DNA of 64,000 nucleotides from Anaerozeibacter sp031551775 (lineage in GTDB: Bacteria > Bacillota > Clostridia > Christensenellales > Aristaeellaceae). Shown piece after piece: positions 1-8,253 of the stretch. Position 1 is the first letter of the stretch; each line of letters opens with the position of its first letter. Under the pieces are notes generated by a model that was given only the letters and a program-made list of their open reading frames with translations, made no database searches and was not told the DNA's origin. The position numbers were made by a program, and so were the translations under genes. Location: positions 5,393 through 69,392 of the forward strand of contig JAVBND010000067.1 of assembly GCA_031551775.1 (NCBI GenBank), in the 5' to 3' direction.

Positions 1-173
1 TTTCCCTGATAACCAACCAATGCGGGATCATTGGCCCAATCTTCCTCGACGGTTTGATAGAGGAAACCACCTTCCATATGATAAGCGACGATAATTTCCA
101 TCGTATTTCGTTCAAAATAGATGCGACGTAGAAAAGGCACTTGCGAGACAGGGGGAGTATGGTTATTCTGCAT
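1..173 (-). CDS. Hypothetical protein, 3' end cut by window edge
   Basis: A leftward reading frame opens with ATG at 173, just after the ribosome binding site AAAGGAGG, and runs off the left edge with about 57 codons visible. The readable start is MQNNHTPPVSQVPF. A second methionine follows at residue 25 (MEIIVAYHMEGG). No signal peptide or known motif is visible. It lies 15 bases downstream of another small gene with the same kind of ribosome binding site, so it is probably the next gene of one operon. Function is unknown; the frame and binding site are the only support. Confidence 0.6.
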   Translation of the reverse strand, partial: MQNNHTPPVSQVPFLRRIYFERNTMEIIVAYHMEGGFLYQTVEEDWANDPALVGYQG

Positions 174-188
174 AATGTTCCTCCTTTT

Positions 189-548
189 TTAGTTGGTGAC
201 GTAGAGTATAACGTAGTGGCAATAGCCGGGGTAAATTGGCGGATACACCCTTATTCCGTTGGATTCAAAAGTACATGGATTATTGCTTACCACTACTTTG
301 CGACCTGTCTGTTCAAAGGGGGGATGGAGACGGTCTTGGGCAAACATGCGCATGACGCCATAGCTGCCGCCTGTCATATAGTAGCCTACAATGGCATACG
401 GGGTACCTGGACACTCAATGAGGAAATTGGATCCAGTGTAGTATTTTGCACCGGAGGTACTTGTGGCTACAGAGTCTTTTGCGACTGGTGTTTGTTTTGT
501 TTCAAAACTCGGCGCGGGCAAGATGTTTTCCGCCATGTTTATAATCAT
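189..548 (-). CDS. Small protein of unknown function, tandem paralogue A
   Basis: A 119-residue protein starting MIINMAENIL, preceded by AAAGGAGG at good spacing. It is rich in Gly, Tyr, Val and Pro, without a signal peptide or membrane segment, and reads like a beta-rich structural or binding protein. Its start (MIINM) and its C-terminal third (a VV-N stretch, then TF-SN-I, then a proline, ending in a V-YV segment) resemble the neighbouring gene at 567-947, so the two are paralogues. Only 18 bases separate them. I do not recognise the family. An appendage or phage-tail-like role is possible but nothing in the sequence proves it. Confidence 0.6.
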   Translation of the reverse strand: MIINMAENILPAPSFETKQTPVAKDSVATSTSGAKYYTGSNFLIECPGTPYAIVGYYMTGGSYGVMRMFAQDRLHPPFEQTGRKVVVSNNPCTFESNGIRVYPPIYPGYCHYVILYVTN

Positions 549-566
549 AATTGCAGCCTCCTTTCG

Positions 567-947
567 CTAATATTTACCGTATACATAGGCGAATACTTTT
601 CCCTTTGTTGCCACTTTATAGGGAGTAAACTGAATATAGTTCGAGCCAAATGTATATTCTGTTTCACCGTTGCCCTTATTGACAACCAAATCATTTGTAC
701 CCTGATTGGCGCCCCATCCGGTATACGATCCGTATGCACTACCTGCGTGATTTTTTATGGCGCCATTCATCATATAGTTGCCAGATGATCCGTTAACTGT
801 ATACCCGTAGCATACCCATGGCTCGAACGTCAAGTTGATTCTGAACGGTGTCTCCAGCAATACCGCTGAGCGCTCGTAGAGCGTGGTATCTGTCGAAGGC
901 GTAATCGTTCCCGGCGTTTGGTAAGTTCCTACCATGTTGATAATCAT
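567..947 (-). CDS. Small protein of unknown function, tandem paralogue B
   Basis: A 126-residue protein starting MIINMVGTYQTPG. The start at 947 is chosen over an upstream ATG because AAGGAGG lies six bases before it. The protein is full of Gly, Tyr, Asn and Thr, with a GSAYGSYTGWGANQG stretch and a tyrosine-rich end (VFAYVYGKY), and it has no signal peptide or membrane helix. It shares its first five residues and C-terminal pattern with the gene at 189-548. Base composition is visibly more AT-rich than the flanking housekeeping genes, which suggests acquisition. Function unknown. Confidence 0.6.
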   Translation of the reverse strand: MIINMVGTYQTPGTITPSTDTTLYERSAVLLETPFRINLTFEPWVCYGYTVNGSSGNYMMNGAIKNHAGSAYGSYTGWGANQGTNDLVVNKGNGETEYTFGSNYIQFTPYKVATKGKVFAYVYGKY

Positions 948-1078
948 GCTTTCCCTCCTTACTTTGCATTTTGACATGACTCATTGTTTGTTTTAATCTA
1001 TTGGGTTCCGCTCACGCGGTTTTCCGCCTAAAAGGAGGCGTGCGCCGCTAGCAAGCGCGCGGAGCTCCTGAAATTGCC

Positions 1079-1468
1079 CTACCAATACGATGGCACTGCC
1101 CGATGCAGGTACCTCCATCCGACCAGAACATTCGCCACAAATTCACGCGCGCCGCGACATATGCGCTTCCATGCACGCACCGGCAGGCATACGAGTTCCC
1201 CACTCACGCGCCACACCTTGATCACATGCCAGATCCCGTCGCGCTTCTTTACGATGATCATCAGCTCGTCGTCATACCGTAGCGCCTGCCCGTCCTGGTC
1301 GAGTTCTCGCCCCGATTCCTCGGCATACGACAAGTATTGGCGCAGCTCGAACAGCATCTTTTCCTTCTCAACCGGCGCATTTTCCCCAATAGCGCGCCGG
1401 ATCCCCATCTCCGCGCCCTGGGTAAAGGCCACCCTGACCCATGTCCTGATTCCCTGATATGCGTTCAT
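1079..1468 (-). CDS. Hypothetical protein, first gene of leftward cassette
   Basis: A 129-residue protein beginning MNAYQGIRTWVRVAF. The frame stays open further upstream to a GTG at 1690, but the ATG at 1468 follows AGGAGGCGCGAG and is preferred. It has a charged central helix (EKEKMLFELRQYLSYAEESG) and an Arg- and Trp-rich basic C-terminal half, without signal peptide or membrane segments. It is the first convincing gene downstream of the promoter at 1727-1755, leaving a leader of about 250 bases. I do not recognise the family. Confidence 0.5.
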   Translation of the reverse strand: MNAYQGIRTWVRVAFTQGAEMGIRRAIGENAPVEKEKMLFELRQYLSYAEESGRELDQDGQALRYDDELMIIVKKRDGIWHVIKVWRVSGELVCLPVRAWKRICRGAREFVANVLVGWRYLHRAVPSYW

Positions 1469-1709
1469 CTCGCGCCTCCTGTCTCGCCCGTATCCGGCCG
1501 GTAAACTCTGTTTTTGCGCATAGCAATGCTTATGGTCGCTGTTCAGGGGAATGGCAATTCCCACCGAACGCATAGCGCGTTCCATGCTCACACGAAGTAT
1601 ACAAATAAATTCATGCGTAAAAAACTGAGCTGTACATGGCGGACGAGCTGGGGAGATCCCGTCCAATGTGAGGCTACAGCCTGGCGACACGCCTCACCAA
1701 ATCAAATAG

Positions 1710-1755
1710 AACGTCCGTTCGTTTGTAGTATAACAAACGAACGAACGTTTGTCAA
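1710..1755 (-). promoter_or_regulatory. Sigma70-type promoter with TetR-like inverted-repeat operator
   Basis: Read leftward, TTGACA (1750-1755) and TATACT (1727-1732) are separated by exactly 17 bases. That spacer (1733-1749) is one 17-base arm of an inverted repeat whose other arm (1710-1726) matches with one mismatch and covers the expected start site. The repeated AACGAACG/CGTTCGTT core is typical of TetR-family operators. It should drive the cassette at 1468-1 and be repressed when bound. The cognate regulator is not adjacent; the only TetR-type gene here starts at 32239. Confidence 0.75.
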
Positions 1756-1869
1756 TCCCCCCGGATCAAATTAACCTGACGTTCTGTTTGCTTTGCCCTA
1801 AACACCATTACCCGATAAATTCATTTGCCGATATGCGCCATAACCTCGCCTTATTCAGCATTGAAAGGA
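1756..1869. other. Intergenic stretch, no gene seen
   Basis: This stretch lies between the leftward promoter ending at 1755 and the rightward promoter starting at 1870. A short open frame in the area (1825-2031) has no ribosome binding site or recognisable content. I see nothing further here. Confidence 0.5.
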
Positions 1870-1944
1870 TTGAGTTTACATAAATGCTCAAATTTATATA
1901 ATGGTGTCAGGCCTTCTGCTTCAGCACTGCGCATAATGCTGAAG
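1870..1944 (+). promoter_or_regulatory. Promoter of the dehydratase gene with downstream palindrome
   Basis: TTTACA at 1875-1880 and TATAAT at 1897-1902 are 16 bases apart. An inverted repeat follows around the start site: CTTCAGCA at 1919-1926 and TGCTGAAG at 1937-1944 with 10 bases between. The 12-base string TTGAGTTTACAT (1870-1881) recurs exactly at the TRAP transporter promoter (7033-7044) with the same 16-base spacer, so the two units are probably controlled together. Confidence 0.7.
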
Positions 1945-2095
1945 CCACCGTTTTTAAGCCCAAGAGGAAGGAGGATATTTGCAATCGCTGAACGTATGCC
2001 GCCAAAGATACGGGGCGGCAAGCGCGAGTGAGCTGCGAGGCAGTCACGGTTTTCAACTATGCCGGCACGATTCTTAAGAAAGGCGGACGATCAGT

Positions 2096-3352
2096 ATGGC
2101 AGGTGAAATCACCCGTAGAAGTTTTATGAAAGGTGCAGCCTTGGCGTCTGTAGGTTATGCGGCAAGCCGAGTGTTGGGCCCCATGGCCGTTAGCGCCGAA
2201 GCGCCTGGATCCAAATATCAAGGAGGCAGCAGCATGAAAATCAAGAAAGTAACGCCGATCCTTTGCGGATCTCGTTGGTTGCTGGTTAAGGTTGAAACCG
2301 ACGACGGCATCGTGGGTTGGGGCGAGTGCGGCGCTTGGGCCTGGCAGCGGGCCACCGCAGAGGCAGTCAGGACGCTGGAGTCGCTGCTCATAGACAAGGA
2401 CCCATTCCGCATTGAATGGCTCTGGAATGCCATGATGCGTACACCGCACTTCCGCGGCACCATCATCAACGCCGCGATTTCCGGCATTGACATCGCATTG
2501 TGGGACATCAAGGGCAAGGCGCTTGGCGTGCCGGTTTACGAGTTGCTCGGTGGAAAGAACCGCGAAAAAATCGCCGCATACGAGACCTGCTCAGGCACGA
2601 CGCCCGAAGAGGTTGCCGGCAAGGTCAAAGAATTGGCCAAAGCCGGCTGGAAGCATGTCCGCGTCCGCCCGCTGAGCGCCAACGATACCGACAACGTGGT
2701 GCAAAAGTGCAAGAAGAACGAAGCCATGTTCAAGGCGATTCGTGAAACCGCGGGTTACGATGTGGATCTTTCCTTTGAAATCCATCGCCAATGCACGCCC
2801 ATAGAGGCCATTGAAATTGGCAAGGTGCTCGACAAGTACATCATCCACTTCTTCGAAGATCCCTTCAACGACAATCCTGAAGTGGCGCGCTATGTGTCCG
2901 CACAGTGTCCGGTGCCCATTGCAAACGGCGAGCGCTGCTTCAACATCAACGAACTGGCAAACCTGGTCACAAACACCGATGTTGCCTATCTGCGTCCGGA
3001 TATGTGCGTGATCGGCGGCATTACGGCCGGCATGAAGATTGCCCATTTTGCCGAGAATCACGGCGTATCCATCATTCCCCACAATCCCCTGGGCCCGATC
3101 TCTACGATTGCCGCGCTGCATATCGACACTGTGGCGCCGAACTTCGAGGTGCAGGAGTGGCCGGGTACCTTTGGCGACTTCAACGCCATGATCAAAGGGG
3201 AATCCCTCACCGTCGAGAACGGCTACATTACCTTGACCGACAAGCCCGGCTTGGGCATTGAATTGGTGGACAACCTGGAAACCAAGTTCCCCTTCGGCGA
3301 TAGAATGCCGTCCTGGGCCACCCATGAGGACGGTTCCATCATCGACCGTTAA
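2096..3352 (+). CDS. Enolase-superfamily acid-sugar dehydratase with Tat-like leader
   Basis: Mandelate racemase/muconate lactonizing enzyme family, probably dehydrating an aldonic or other sugar acid by Mg2+-assisted proton abstraction. Visible active-site pattern: FEIHR, then EDP, then GER as the acidic metal-ligand positions, the PDMCVIGGI barrel strand, the catalytic-type His in HNPLGP, and Glu in EVQEW. This resembles the galactonate dehydratase branch. Residues 1-36 form a Tat-type signal (TRRSFMK, a hydrophobic stretch, then AVSAEA). The first ATG has a modest GGCGG site, while ATG 47 (2234) follows a perfect AAGGAGG and would give the usual cytosolic length of 372 residues. The TRAP transporter downstream is the likely substrate importer. 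Exact substrate unknown. Confidence 0.85.
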   Translation: MAGEITRRSFMKGAALASVGYAASRVLGPMAVSAEAPGSKYQGGSSMKIKKVTPILCGSRWLLVKVETDDGIVGWGECGAWAWQRATAEAVRTLESLLIDKDPFRIEWLWNAMMRTPHFRGTIINAAISGIDIALWDIKGKALGVPVYELLGGKNREKIAAYETCSGTTPEEVAGKVKELAKAGWKHVRVRPLSANDTDNVVQKCKKNEAMFKAIRETAGYDVDLSFEIHRQCTPIEAIEIGKVLDKYIIHFFEDPFNDNPEVARYVSAQCPVPIANGERCFNINELANLVTNTDVAYLRPDMCVIGGITAGMKIAHFAENHGVSIIPHNPLGPISTIAALHIDTVAPNFEVQEWPGTFGDFNAMIKGESLTVENGYITLTDKPGLGIELVDNLETKFPFGDRMPSWATHEDGSIIDR

Positions 3353-3376
3353 TTTCACCATAAAACACGTTCAATG

Positions 3377-3419
3377 AATGTCTGGACGCGCGCAATGATC
3401 ATTCGCGCGTCCAGACATT
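3377..3419. terminator. Terminator hairpin between convergent genes
   Basis: Perfect 16-base arms (3377-3392 and 3404-3419) with an 11-base loop lie between the stop of the dehydratase gene and the stop of the convergent LysR gene. The stem begins with AAT and ends with ATT, so short T tracts are present on both strands, and it can serve both genes. Confidence 0.8.
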
Positions 3420-3445
3420 TATTGGGATTTACGGCAATAGGAGCG

Positions 3446-4357
3446 TCAATTGATCCATTGATCCGAAAAAGTCTCTTTGGCGGTTTTGATAAACATCTTT
3501 GCGCAGAGAAACAGGTGACGATCCTTCCGATACACCAGGTAGATCCAGCGGTTTTGCGGCAAGGGGCATTTCAAGCCGACGATTCGGGGGTTGTCCCGCG
3601 CGACTTGAGACGGTAAAAAACCGGCTGCAACGTTCTTTTCGATAAACCGCTCGACCGTATACATTTGATTGGTGTAGTACACATTTTGCGGCAATGCATA
3701 CCCAGCCTCACGCAGTTCGCTGCTGATCACGCGGGTCAGGCTGAAAGAGTCATTGAGCAGTGCCAACGGTTCTTTCACGATTTCTTCCCAGGCGACGCTA
3801 TGCTTCCGGGCGAGCGGGTTGTCGCAGCTGACCGCGAAAACCATGTCCGATTGCACCAGCGGAATGTGACAATAGATGGATGAATCTTGCATTTCCCGTT
3901 CAGATGGTTCGGGGTTTTTTCCGGTAATGATCAGGTCAACCTTGTTGTTGTCGAGGTTTTCATAATCCTGGCGGGTGCCCGCTTCTGTAATAAAAAGCTG
4001 AATGTCCGGCTGCTTTTCCCGCAATCTGCTGACGATTTCAGGAAACACCGTATTTCCGTAGGGTGTGCAAAGCCCGACTCGGACGTAGTTTCGATTCAGA
4101 AGATTGTTCGAAAGCACCTGCTGCAAATGCTTGTATTGGTTGAAAATGGTTGAGACTTCTTCGAGCAAAACAATGCCGTAATCGGTGATGGAGAGGGAAT
4201 TGGGGGTGCGCTGAAACAATGCAACGCCGCAATTGCTCTCTATTTCTTTGATCGCCATTGAGAGCGCGGGCTGCGAGACGTGCAACTCGCGAGAGGCTTT
4301 TGTAAGGCTCATGTGATGGCAAACGGACATGTAGTATTGCATCTGTATCAGTGTCAT
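3446..4357 (-). CDS. LysR-family transcriptional regulator
   Basis: A 303-residue LysR-type regulator. The N-terminal winged helix-turn-helix is at about residues 1-60 (MTLIQMQYYMSVCHHMS, with SLTKASRELHVSQPALSMAI as the recognition region), followed by the LysR substrate-binding domain with two alpha/beta lobes. The start at 4357 is set by AGGAGG nine bases upstream. It is convergent with the dehydratase gene and divergent from the AraC-type gene, so it probably senses a sugar-acid intermediate and controls the dehydratase and/or TRAP promoters. Effector unknown. Confidence 0.9.
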   Translation of the reverse strand: MTLIQMQYYMSVCHHMSLTKASRELHVSQPALSMAIKEIESNCGVALFQRTPNSLSITDYGIVLLEEVSTIFNQYKHLQQVLSNNLLNRNYVRVGLCTPYGNTVFPEIVSRLREKQPDIQLFITEAGTRQDYENLDNNKVDLIITGKNPEPSEREMQDSSIYCHIPLVQSDMVFAVSCDNPLARKHSVAWEEIVKEPLALLNDSFSLTRVISSELREAGYALPQNVYYTNQMYTVERFIEKNVAAGFLPSQVARDNPRIVGLKCPLPQNRWIYLVYRKDRHLFLCAKMFIKTAKETFSDQWIN

Positions 4358-4404
4358 AGCTGAACCTCCTCTTGAAATGAAAAGCCCCTGCATCGGATGA
4401 AATT

Positions 4405-4434
4405 AGTATAAAGATTGATGCGGGTAAGTGACAA
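4405..4434 (-). promoter_or_regulatory. Promoter of the LysR gene
   Basis: On the minus strand TTGTCA (4429-4434) and TATACT (4405-4410) are 18 bases apart, with the start site falling about 40 bases before the ATG at 4357. The spacing and hexamers fit a sigma70-type promoter. Confidence 0.6.
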
Positions 4435-4496
4435 GCGCCCAGTTTTCTCAACGGTTCATTATTTTAGGATTCCAAGCGCGATGACGTTGAAAATCA

Positions 4497-4529
4497 AAAA
4501 AAATGATGCTTTGCGTGCATCATTTTTTT
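4497..4529. terminator. Terminator-like hairpin in a divergent intergenic region
   Basis: Arms AAAAAAATGATGC (4497-4509) and its exact complement (4517-4529) with a 7-base loop; A-rich on the left and T-rich on the right, so it looks like a bidirectional terminator. It lies between divergent genes where no transcript should end. It may be an attenuator of the AraC-type gene or a relic. Confidence 0.5.
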
Positions 4530-4660
4530 CATCGATGGTTTCCGCATTATTTTACCGCACTTGTTTTCCCTTTTGCTCTGTACAAAGCCGATTGCCCCAT
4601 GCTAGAATCACGTATAAAGAAACTTAAGGCCGTAATGATCATCTGCTCAAGGAGGCCGAC

Positions 4661-6961
4661 ATGTCGAAAAATGACGGATTTTTCCCGGTCAACAAGACGC
4701 TTTCGCGCACGCTCCTGATCATTGCCACCTGCATTAGCCTTATGATGCTGGCTACCATTGTGCTGATCGTTCGCGAGGAGATGAACAACCAGAGGCGATA
4801 TCAGGTAGAGAATTATGCAAAGTTGACCGGCAATGTTGATTCTATGCAGCCTTTGATGGAGGCAATCGCCGGCTTTGCCGAGACGCTTGAAACTGAGTCC
4901 CTGTATGCCATTCCGTTTTTTGTCACGGCTGGGCCCGATGAGGTGGCATCTCAGTTGGCTCCCGGCCCAGGGGATAACCCCTTCATCCCGGATAGTATGG
5001 GGTACAAGGTGATCGGACGGCTGCGCAGCCTGATTTTCACCGGCTCAAATTTTGATACCATCGTGCTGTACACCCCGGCCTCAGGCTATTATCTGGGCGC
5101 CTGTGGCGTCAGCCCGACAAACTTTGCGTTTGACAACCCGGAAGCGCTCGTAGCGGCGCTCCATATGGAGGAACCGATTCAAGGATTCCCGTTTCTGGAG
5201 GGCGGCACATGGTTTGCGGCCGACCCCTTCCACGGCAAAGGCGCGGGCCGGCTGATGATTACCTATGCGCTGAACAATGGGATGGTTTTGTTCTGCGGCG
5301 TTTCGCCCAAGGCCCTGGAGGAAACGCTGTTCGCCAATGTATACGGGCGTTCGTATGAGTACCTGGGCGCCTGTATCGCACTTAAGAACGGAGCCGTTCT
5401 GTCCGAAGGCGAAATGCCCCAAACCGATGCAGCGATGCGGGAAGCAATTGAGATGCTACAAAGCGGCGAAACCGTCAGGCGCGGGAACGAATTGACCATC
5501 ATGCGATGTGACCTTTCGGGACATGGGGCGCAGCTGTTCGTGTTTCTTCGGGAAACCGGGGCAACCAGCCTGTTTTTCAACAGCTTTTTGGGTCTGTTTA
5601 TGATCATGACCACACTTTGGCTGATCGTCGTCATAACCGCCTGCTTGATTTTGCTCAACCAAACCTATCGCCCCATTCGGATTCTGGCTGACAGGCTGTC
5701 GGGAGAATTCTCTGACCTCAATGATCGGAATGAATTTGCGCGCATAACGACCGCCATCGACCGCTTCACCAGCAAGATGAACAATGACCGATTGATAATC
5801 GAACGCCAACGCCAACAGCTGGGCAATTCCTGTTTGCTTCATTTGATGCTCGATCCCCGTCGCACGGCGCCAGCCGAAGAGTTGGATGCGTACCAAATTG
5901 CAAAGCTGGTTCAGCGATACGCGGTGCTTGTGATCTCGCCCCGCAGCGGACGCTGGGTCACTGAACAGATGCTGGATAGCGAGACCAGTTATCGGACCAA
6001 TGTGGCATTGTTGTCTGTGGAGAATCAGCTTCGAACCTGTCTGACCGGGTATCGCGCCGCGTATATGAGTCATAGGAACGAATTGATCGCCGTGATCGCC
6101 ACGACGGAGGAGGCGTTGCCCTGCCTCACAAGTTCCCTCGATGAAGCGGCTTTTTCCATAAGTGCGCAGGTTTCCCCCGATATTCAATGCGCACTGTCAG
6201 GCCTCTATGCCGGGGCGGAAAAACTGCATGACGCCTATCAAAACGCACGAATGCAGGGCAAGCAATTGGGCGTCAATGAAGATAGCGACGTACTTGCCAT
6301 CGGCATGAGGGAATTGAACCGCCTGGACGGGCGCATGGCCAACCTGATCTACGTGGAGAAATACAGGGAGGCTTATCTTTGCTTTAAGGAAATGGTGAAT
6401 CAGATATTTGATCGGCAGCAAAACACGGTGCTTCGGGAAAATCAACTGCACAGTCTGATCACGCGCACCTATTGCATGCTTTTGGAGTCAAATGCGTTAA
6501 ACGACGACTTGCTCAATCAATCCCGCCTATTCACCGATGGCATGGATTTAAACAACCGGGACGGCATGCTTTCGACATGGGAAGGGATCCTTGCGGCGCT
6601 AGAGGCACAGCATACCCGGAGCCAGTTTCTGCCGGAGCACTGTTCACCGCAGTTTGCCGGTATTTATCGCTACACGCAGGCCAACTTCCGCGACGCGGGC
6701 CTGTCATTGACCTCCCTGGCCGACGTTTTTGATACCAGCGTGCCCACGCTGTCGCGCGAATTTCAGAAGAACCTGGGCATCGGGTTTTTGGACGCGTTGC
6801 ACAAGCTGCGCATCGAGGCCGCCGCCGAGGAAATTCGCAATACCGCTCACCCGCTCAAAGACATCGCGGATCATGTGGGCTATACGAACGTGCTGACCAT
6901 GTCTCGGGCATTCAAAAAGTACCAGGGCATCACGCCAGGAACGCTTCGCAAATCGGTCTAG
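4661..6961 (+). CDS. Membrane-bound AraC-family regulator
   Basis: A 766-residue one-component regulator. A transmembrane helix at about residues 14-37 and a second at about 303-330 flank an extracytoplasmic sensor region; a linker with a predicted coiled coil follows, then a C-terminal AraC-type double helix-turn-helix (about residues 660-766, ending ADHVGYTNVLTMSRAFKKYQGITPG). The layout matches the Cache/HAMP-AraC regulators of Gram-positive sugar operons. AAGGAGG eight bases before ATG 4661 fixes the start. It sits directly upstream of dctPQM and probably activates it in response to an extracellular ligand. Confidence 0.88.
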   Translation: MSKNDGFFPVNKTLSRTLLIIATCISLMMLATIVLIVREEMNNQRRYQVENYAKLTGNVDSMQPLMEAIAGFAETLETESLYAIPFFVTAGPDEVASQLAPGPGDNPFIPDSMGYKVIGRLRSLIFTGSNFDTIVLYTPASGYYLGACGVSPTNFAFDNPEALVAALHMEEPIQGFPFLEGGTWFAADPFHGKGAGRLMITYALNNGMVLFCGVSPKALEETLFANVYGRSYEYLGACIALKNGAVLSEGEMPQTDAAMREAIEMLQSGETVRRGNELTIMRCDLSGHGAQLFVFLRETGATSLFFNSFLGLFMIMTTLWLIVVITACLILLNQTYRPIRILADRLSGEFSDLNDRNEFARITTAIDRFTSKMNNDRLIIERQRQQLGNSCLLHLMLDPRRTAPAEELDAYQIAKLVQRYAVLVISPRSGRWVTEQMLDSETSYRTNVALLSVENQLRTCLTGYRAAYMSHRNELIAVIATTEEALPCLTSSLDEAAFSISAQVSPDIQCALSGLYAGAEKLHDAYQNARMQGKQLGVNEDSDVLAIGMRELNRLDGRMANLIYVEKYREAYLCFKEMVNQIFDRQQNTVLRENQLHSLITRTYCMLLESNALNDDLLNQSRLFTDGMDLNNRDGMLSTWEGILAALEAQHTRSQFLPEHCSPQFAGIYRYTQANFRDAGLSLTSLADVFDTSVPTLSREFQKNLGIGFLDALHKLRIEAAAEEIRNTAHPLKDIADHVGYTNVLTMSRAFKKYQGITPGTLRKSV

Positions 6962-7032
6962 CCAGTCGGCAAGAACGGCCATTGCACTCTCTTGAACGGG
7001 GCATAAACCGGATTTATGCTGCATTGGTATTG

Positions 7033-7065
7033 TTGAGTTTACATTGATTTTATCCTAAATATAAT
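7033..7065 (+). promoter_or_regulatory. Promoter of the TRAP transporter operon
   Basis: TTTACA (7038-7043), a 16-base spacer and TATAAT (7060-7065). The extended string TTGAGTTTACAT (7033-7044) is identical to that before the dehydratase gene. A 7-base-arm hairpin (7150-7166, CTCACCG/CGGTGAG) lies immediately before the dctP ribosome binding site and could affect mRNA stability or translation. Confidence 0.7.
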
Positions 7066-7182
7066 AATAATGGAAGGCCTTTCGTTCTGGCATCGCGCAA
7101 AATGTCAGGACAAGTACCCGCGATGCTTTGAGAAAAGCGCGCGAAAAACCTCACCGATCCGGTGAGATGATGGAGGGAAGAC

Positions 7183-8178
7183 ATGAAGAAGATCTTCGCT
7201 ATGATCCTTGTCGCAACGTTGGCACTTGCATCAACATCCGTCCTGGCAGCCGAGTATACCTTCACGGTGCATCACATCGGCTCGACAACCCACCCGTATC
7301 AGCTGGGGGCGGAGTATTTTCATGAGAAGCTGGTCGAATACTCAGGCGGGCAGATGTCGCTGGATATTTACCCGGCCAATCAACTCGCGGCCGGCGCAAA
7401 GGCGGTTGAGGGAACCGCCCTGGGCACGATCGATATTTTCATTGAAAACCCGATGAGCGTGTGCAACATCGTTCCGAGCTTTGAGGCCATGAACCTGCCG
7501 TATCTGTACGATACAGCCGAGCAGGCTTTCAAAATGATGGAGGCGGAAGAAAGCCGGATCTTTGCGGACGAATGCGAAGCGCGCGGCATCAAGCTGCTAG
7601 GCTACTGGTACAACGGTTGGCGCAACGTCTCCAACTCAAAGCGCCCGATTGAGAAGGTCGAAGACCTCAAGGGCTTGACCATCCGCATCGCGGAAAGCCA
7701 GGTTTTTGCGGATATGATGGAGGCGCTCGGCATGTTCCCGGTGCCGCTTGCCAATTCGGAGATATTCACCGCGCTACAAATGGGCACAGTTGACGCGCAG
7801 GAGAACCCGCAAAACAACTACATCAACAACAAGTACTTCGAAGTCAACCGCTATTTTTCCATGACGCGTCACGTGTTCACCGTGGAGCCGGTCGGCATGA
7901 ACCTCGAACTGTGGAATATGCTGACCGCCGAAGAGCAGGAGATTTTGATGAAGGCCTTTGACGAGGCGACCGTCTACCAGCGCCAGCTCGCGCAGGAGAC
8001 CGAGGAGAAGCAACTCGAGCAAGTGCTTGCCGACGGCGCCGACATCGTGGTTACCTACATTGACGATCTGACGCCGTTCCAAGACGCGGTTGCCGGTGTA
8101 TACGAAAAGTACAAGGGCACCGATCTGCGCCCCTACATTGAGGCGCTTGAGGCGGCCAAAACCAAGGCCGACGCGTAA
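7183..8178 (+). CDS. dctP: TRAP transporter solute-binding protein (DctP family)
   Basis: A 331-residue periplasmic-type binding protein with an N-terminal signal peptide (residues 1-22, cleavage after VLA). The family features are visible: GTIDIFIENP, the substrate-gripping arginine in GLTIRIAES, and the MGTVDAQENP strand. It captures a carboxylate, here probably a sugar acid, and delivers it to the Q/M membrane subunits. The ribosome binding site is GGAGGG. It heads a three-gene operon with dctQ and dctM. The signal peptide has no lipobox cysteine, so how it is retained at a Gram-positive surface is not clear from the sequence. Confidence 0.93.
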   Translation: MKKIFAMILVATLALASTSVLAAEYTFTVHHIGSTTHPYQLGAEYFHEKLVEYSGGQMSLDIYPANQLAAGAKAVEGTALGTIDIFIENPMSVCNIVPSFEAMNLPYLYDTAEQAFKMMEAEESRIFADECEARGIKLLGYWYNGWRNVSNSKRPIEKVEDLKGLTIRIAESQVFADMMEALGMFPVPLANSEIFTALQMGTVDAQENPQNNYINNKYFEVNRYFSMTRHVFTVEPVGMNLELWNMLTAEEQEILMKAFDEATVYQRQLAQETEEKQLEQVLADGADIVVTYIDDLTPFQDAVAGVYEKYKGTDLRPYIEALEAAKTKADA

Positions 8179-8253
8179 CCGGCCGACAATCATTGCGGGT
8201 CGGGCTAAACACCCGACCCTTATCATTGATGTACGAGGGGGGTTGTAAGACAG

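Noticed and set aside
1825..2031. A 68-codon open frame before the dehydratase gene
   Set aside because: It begins upstream of the promoter and operator-like repeat and shows no coding features.
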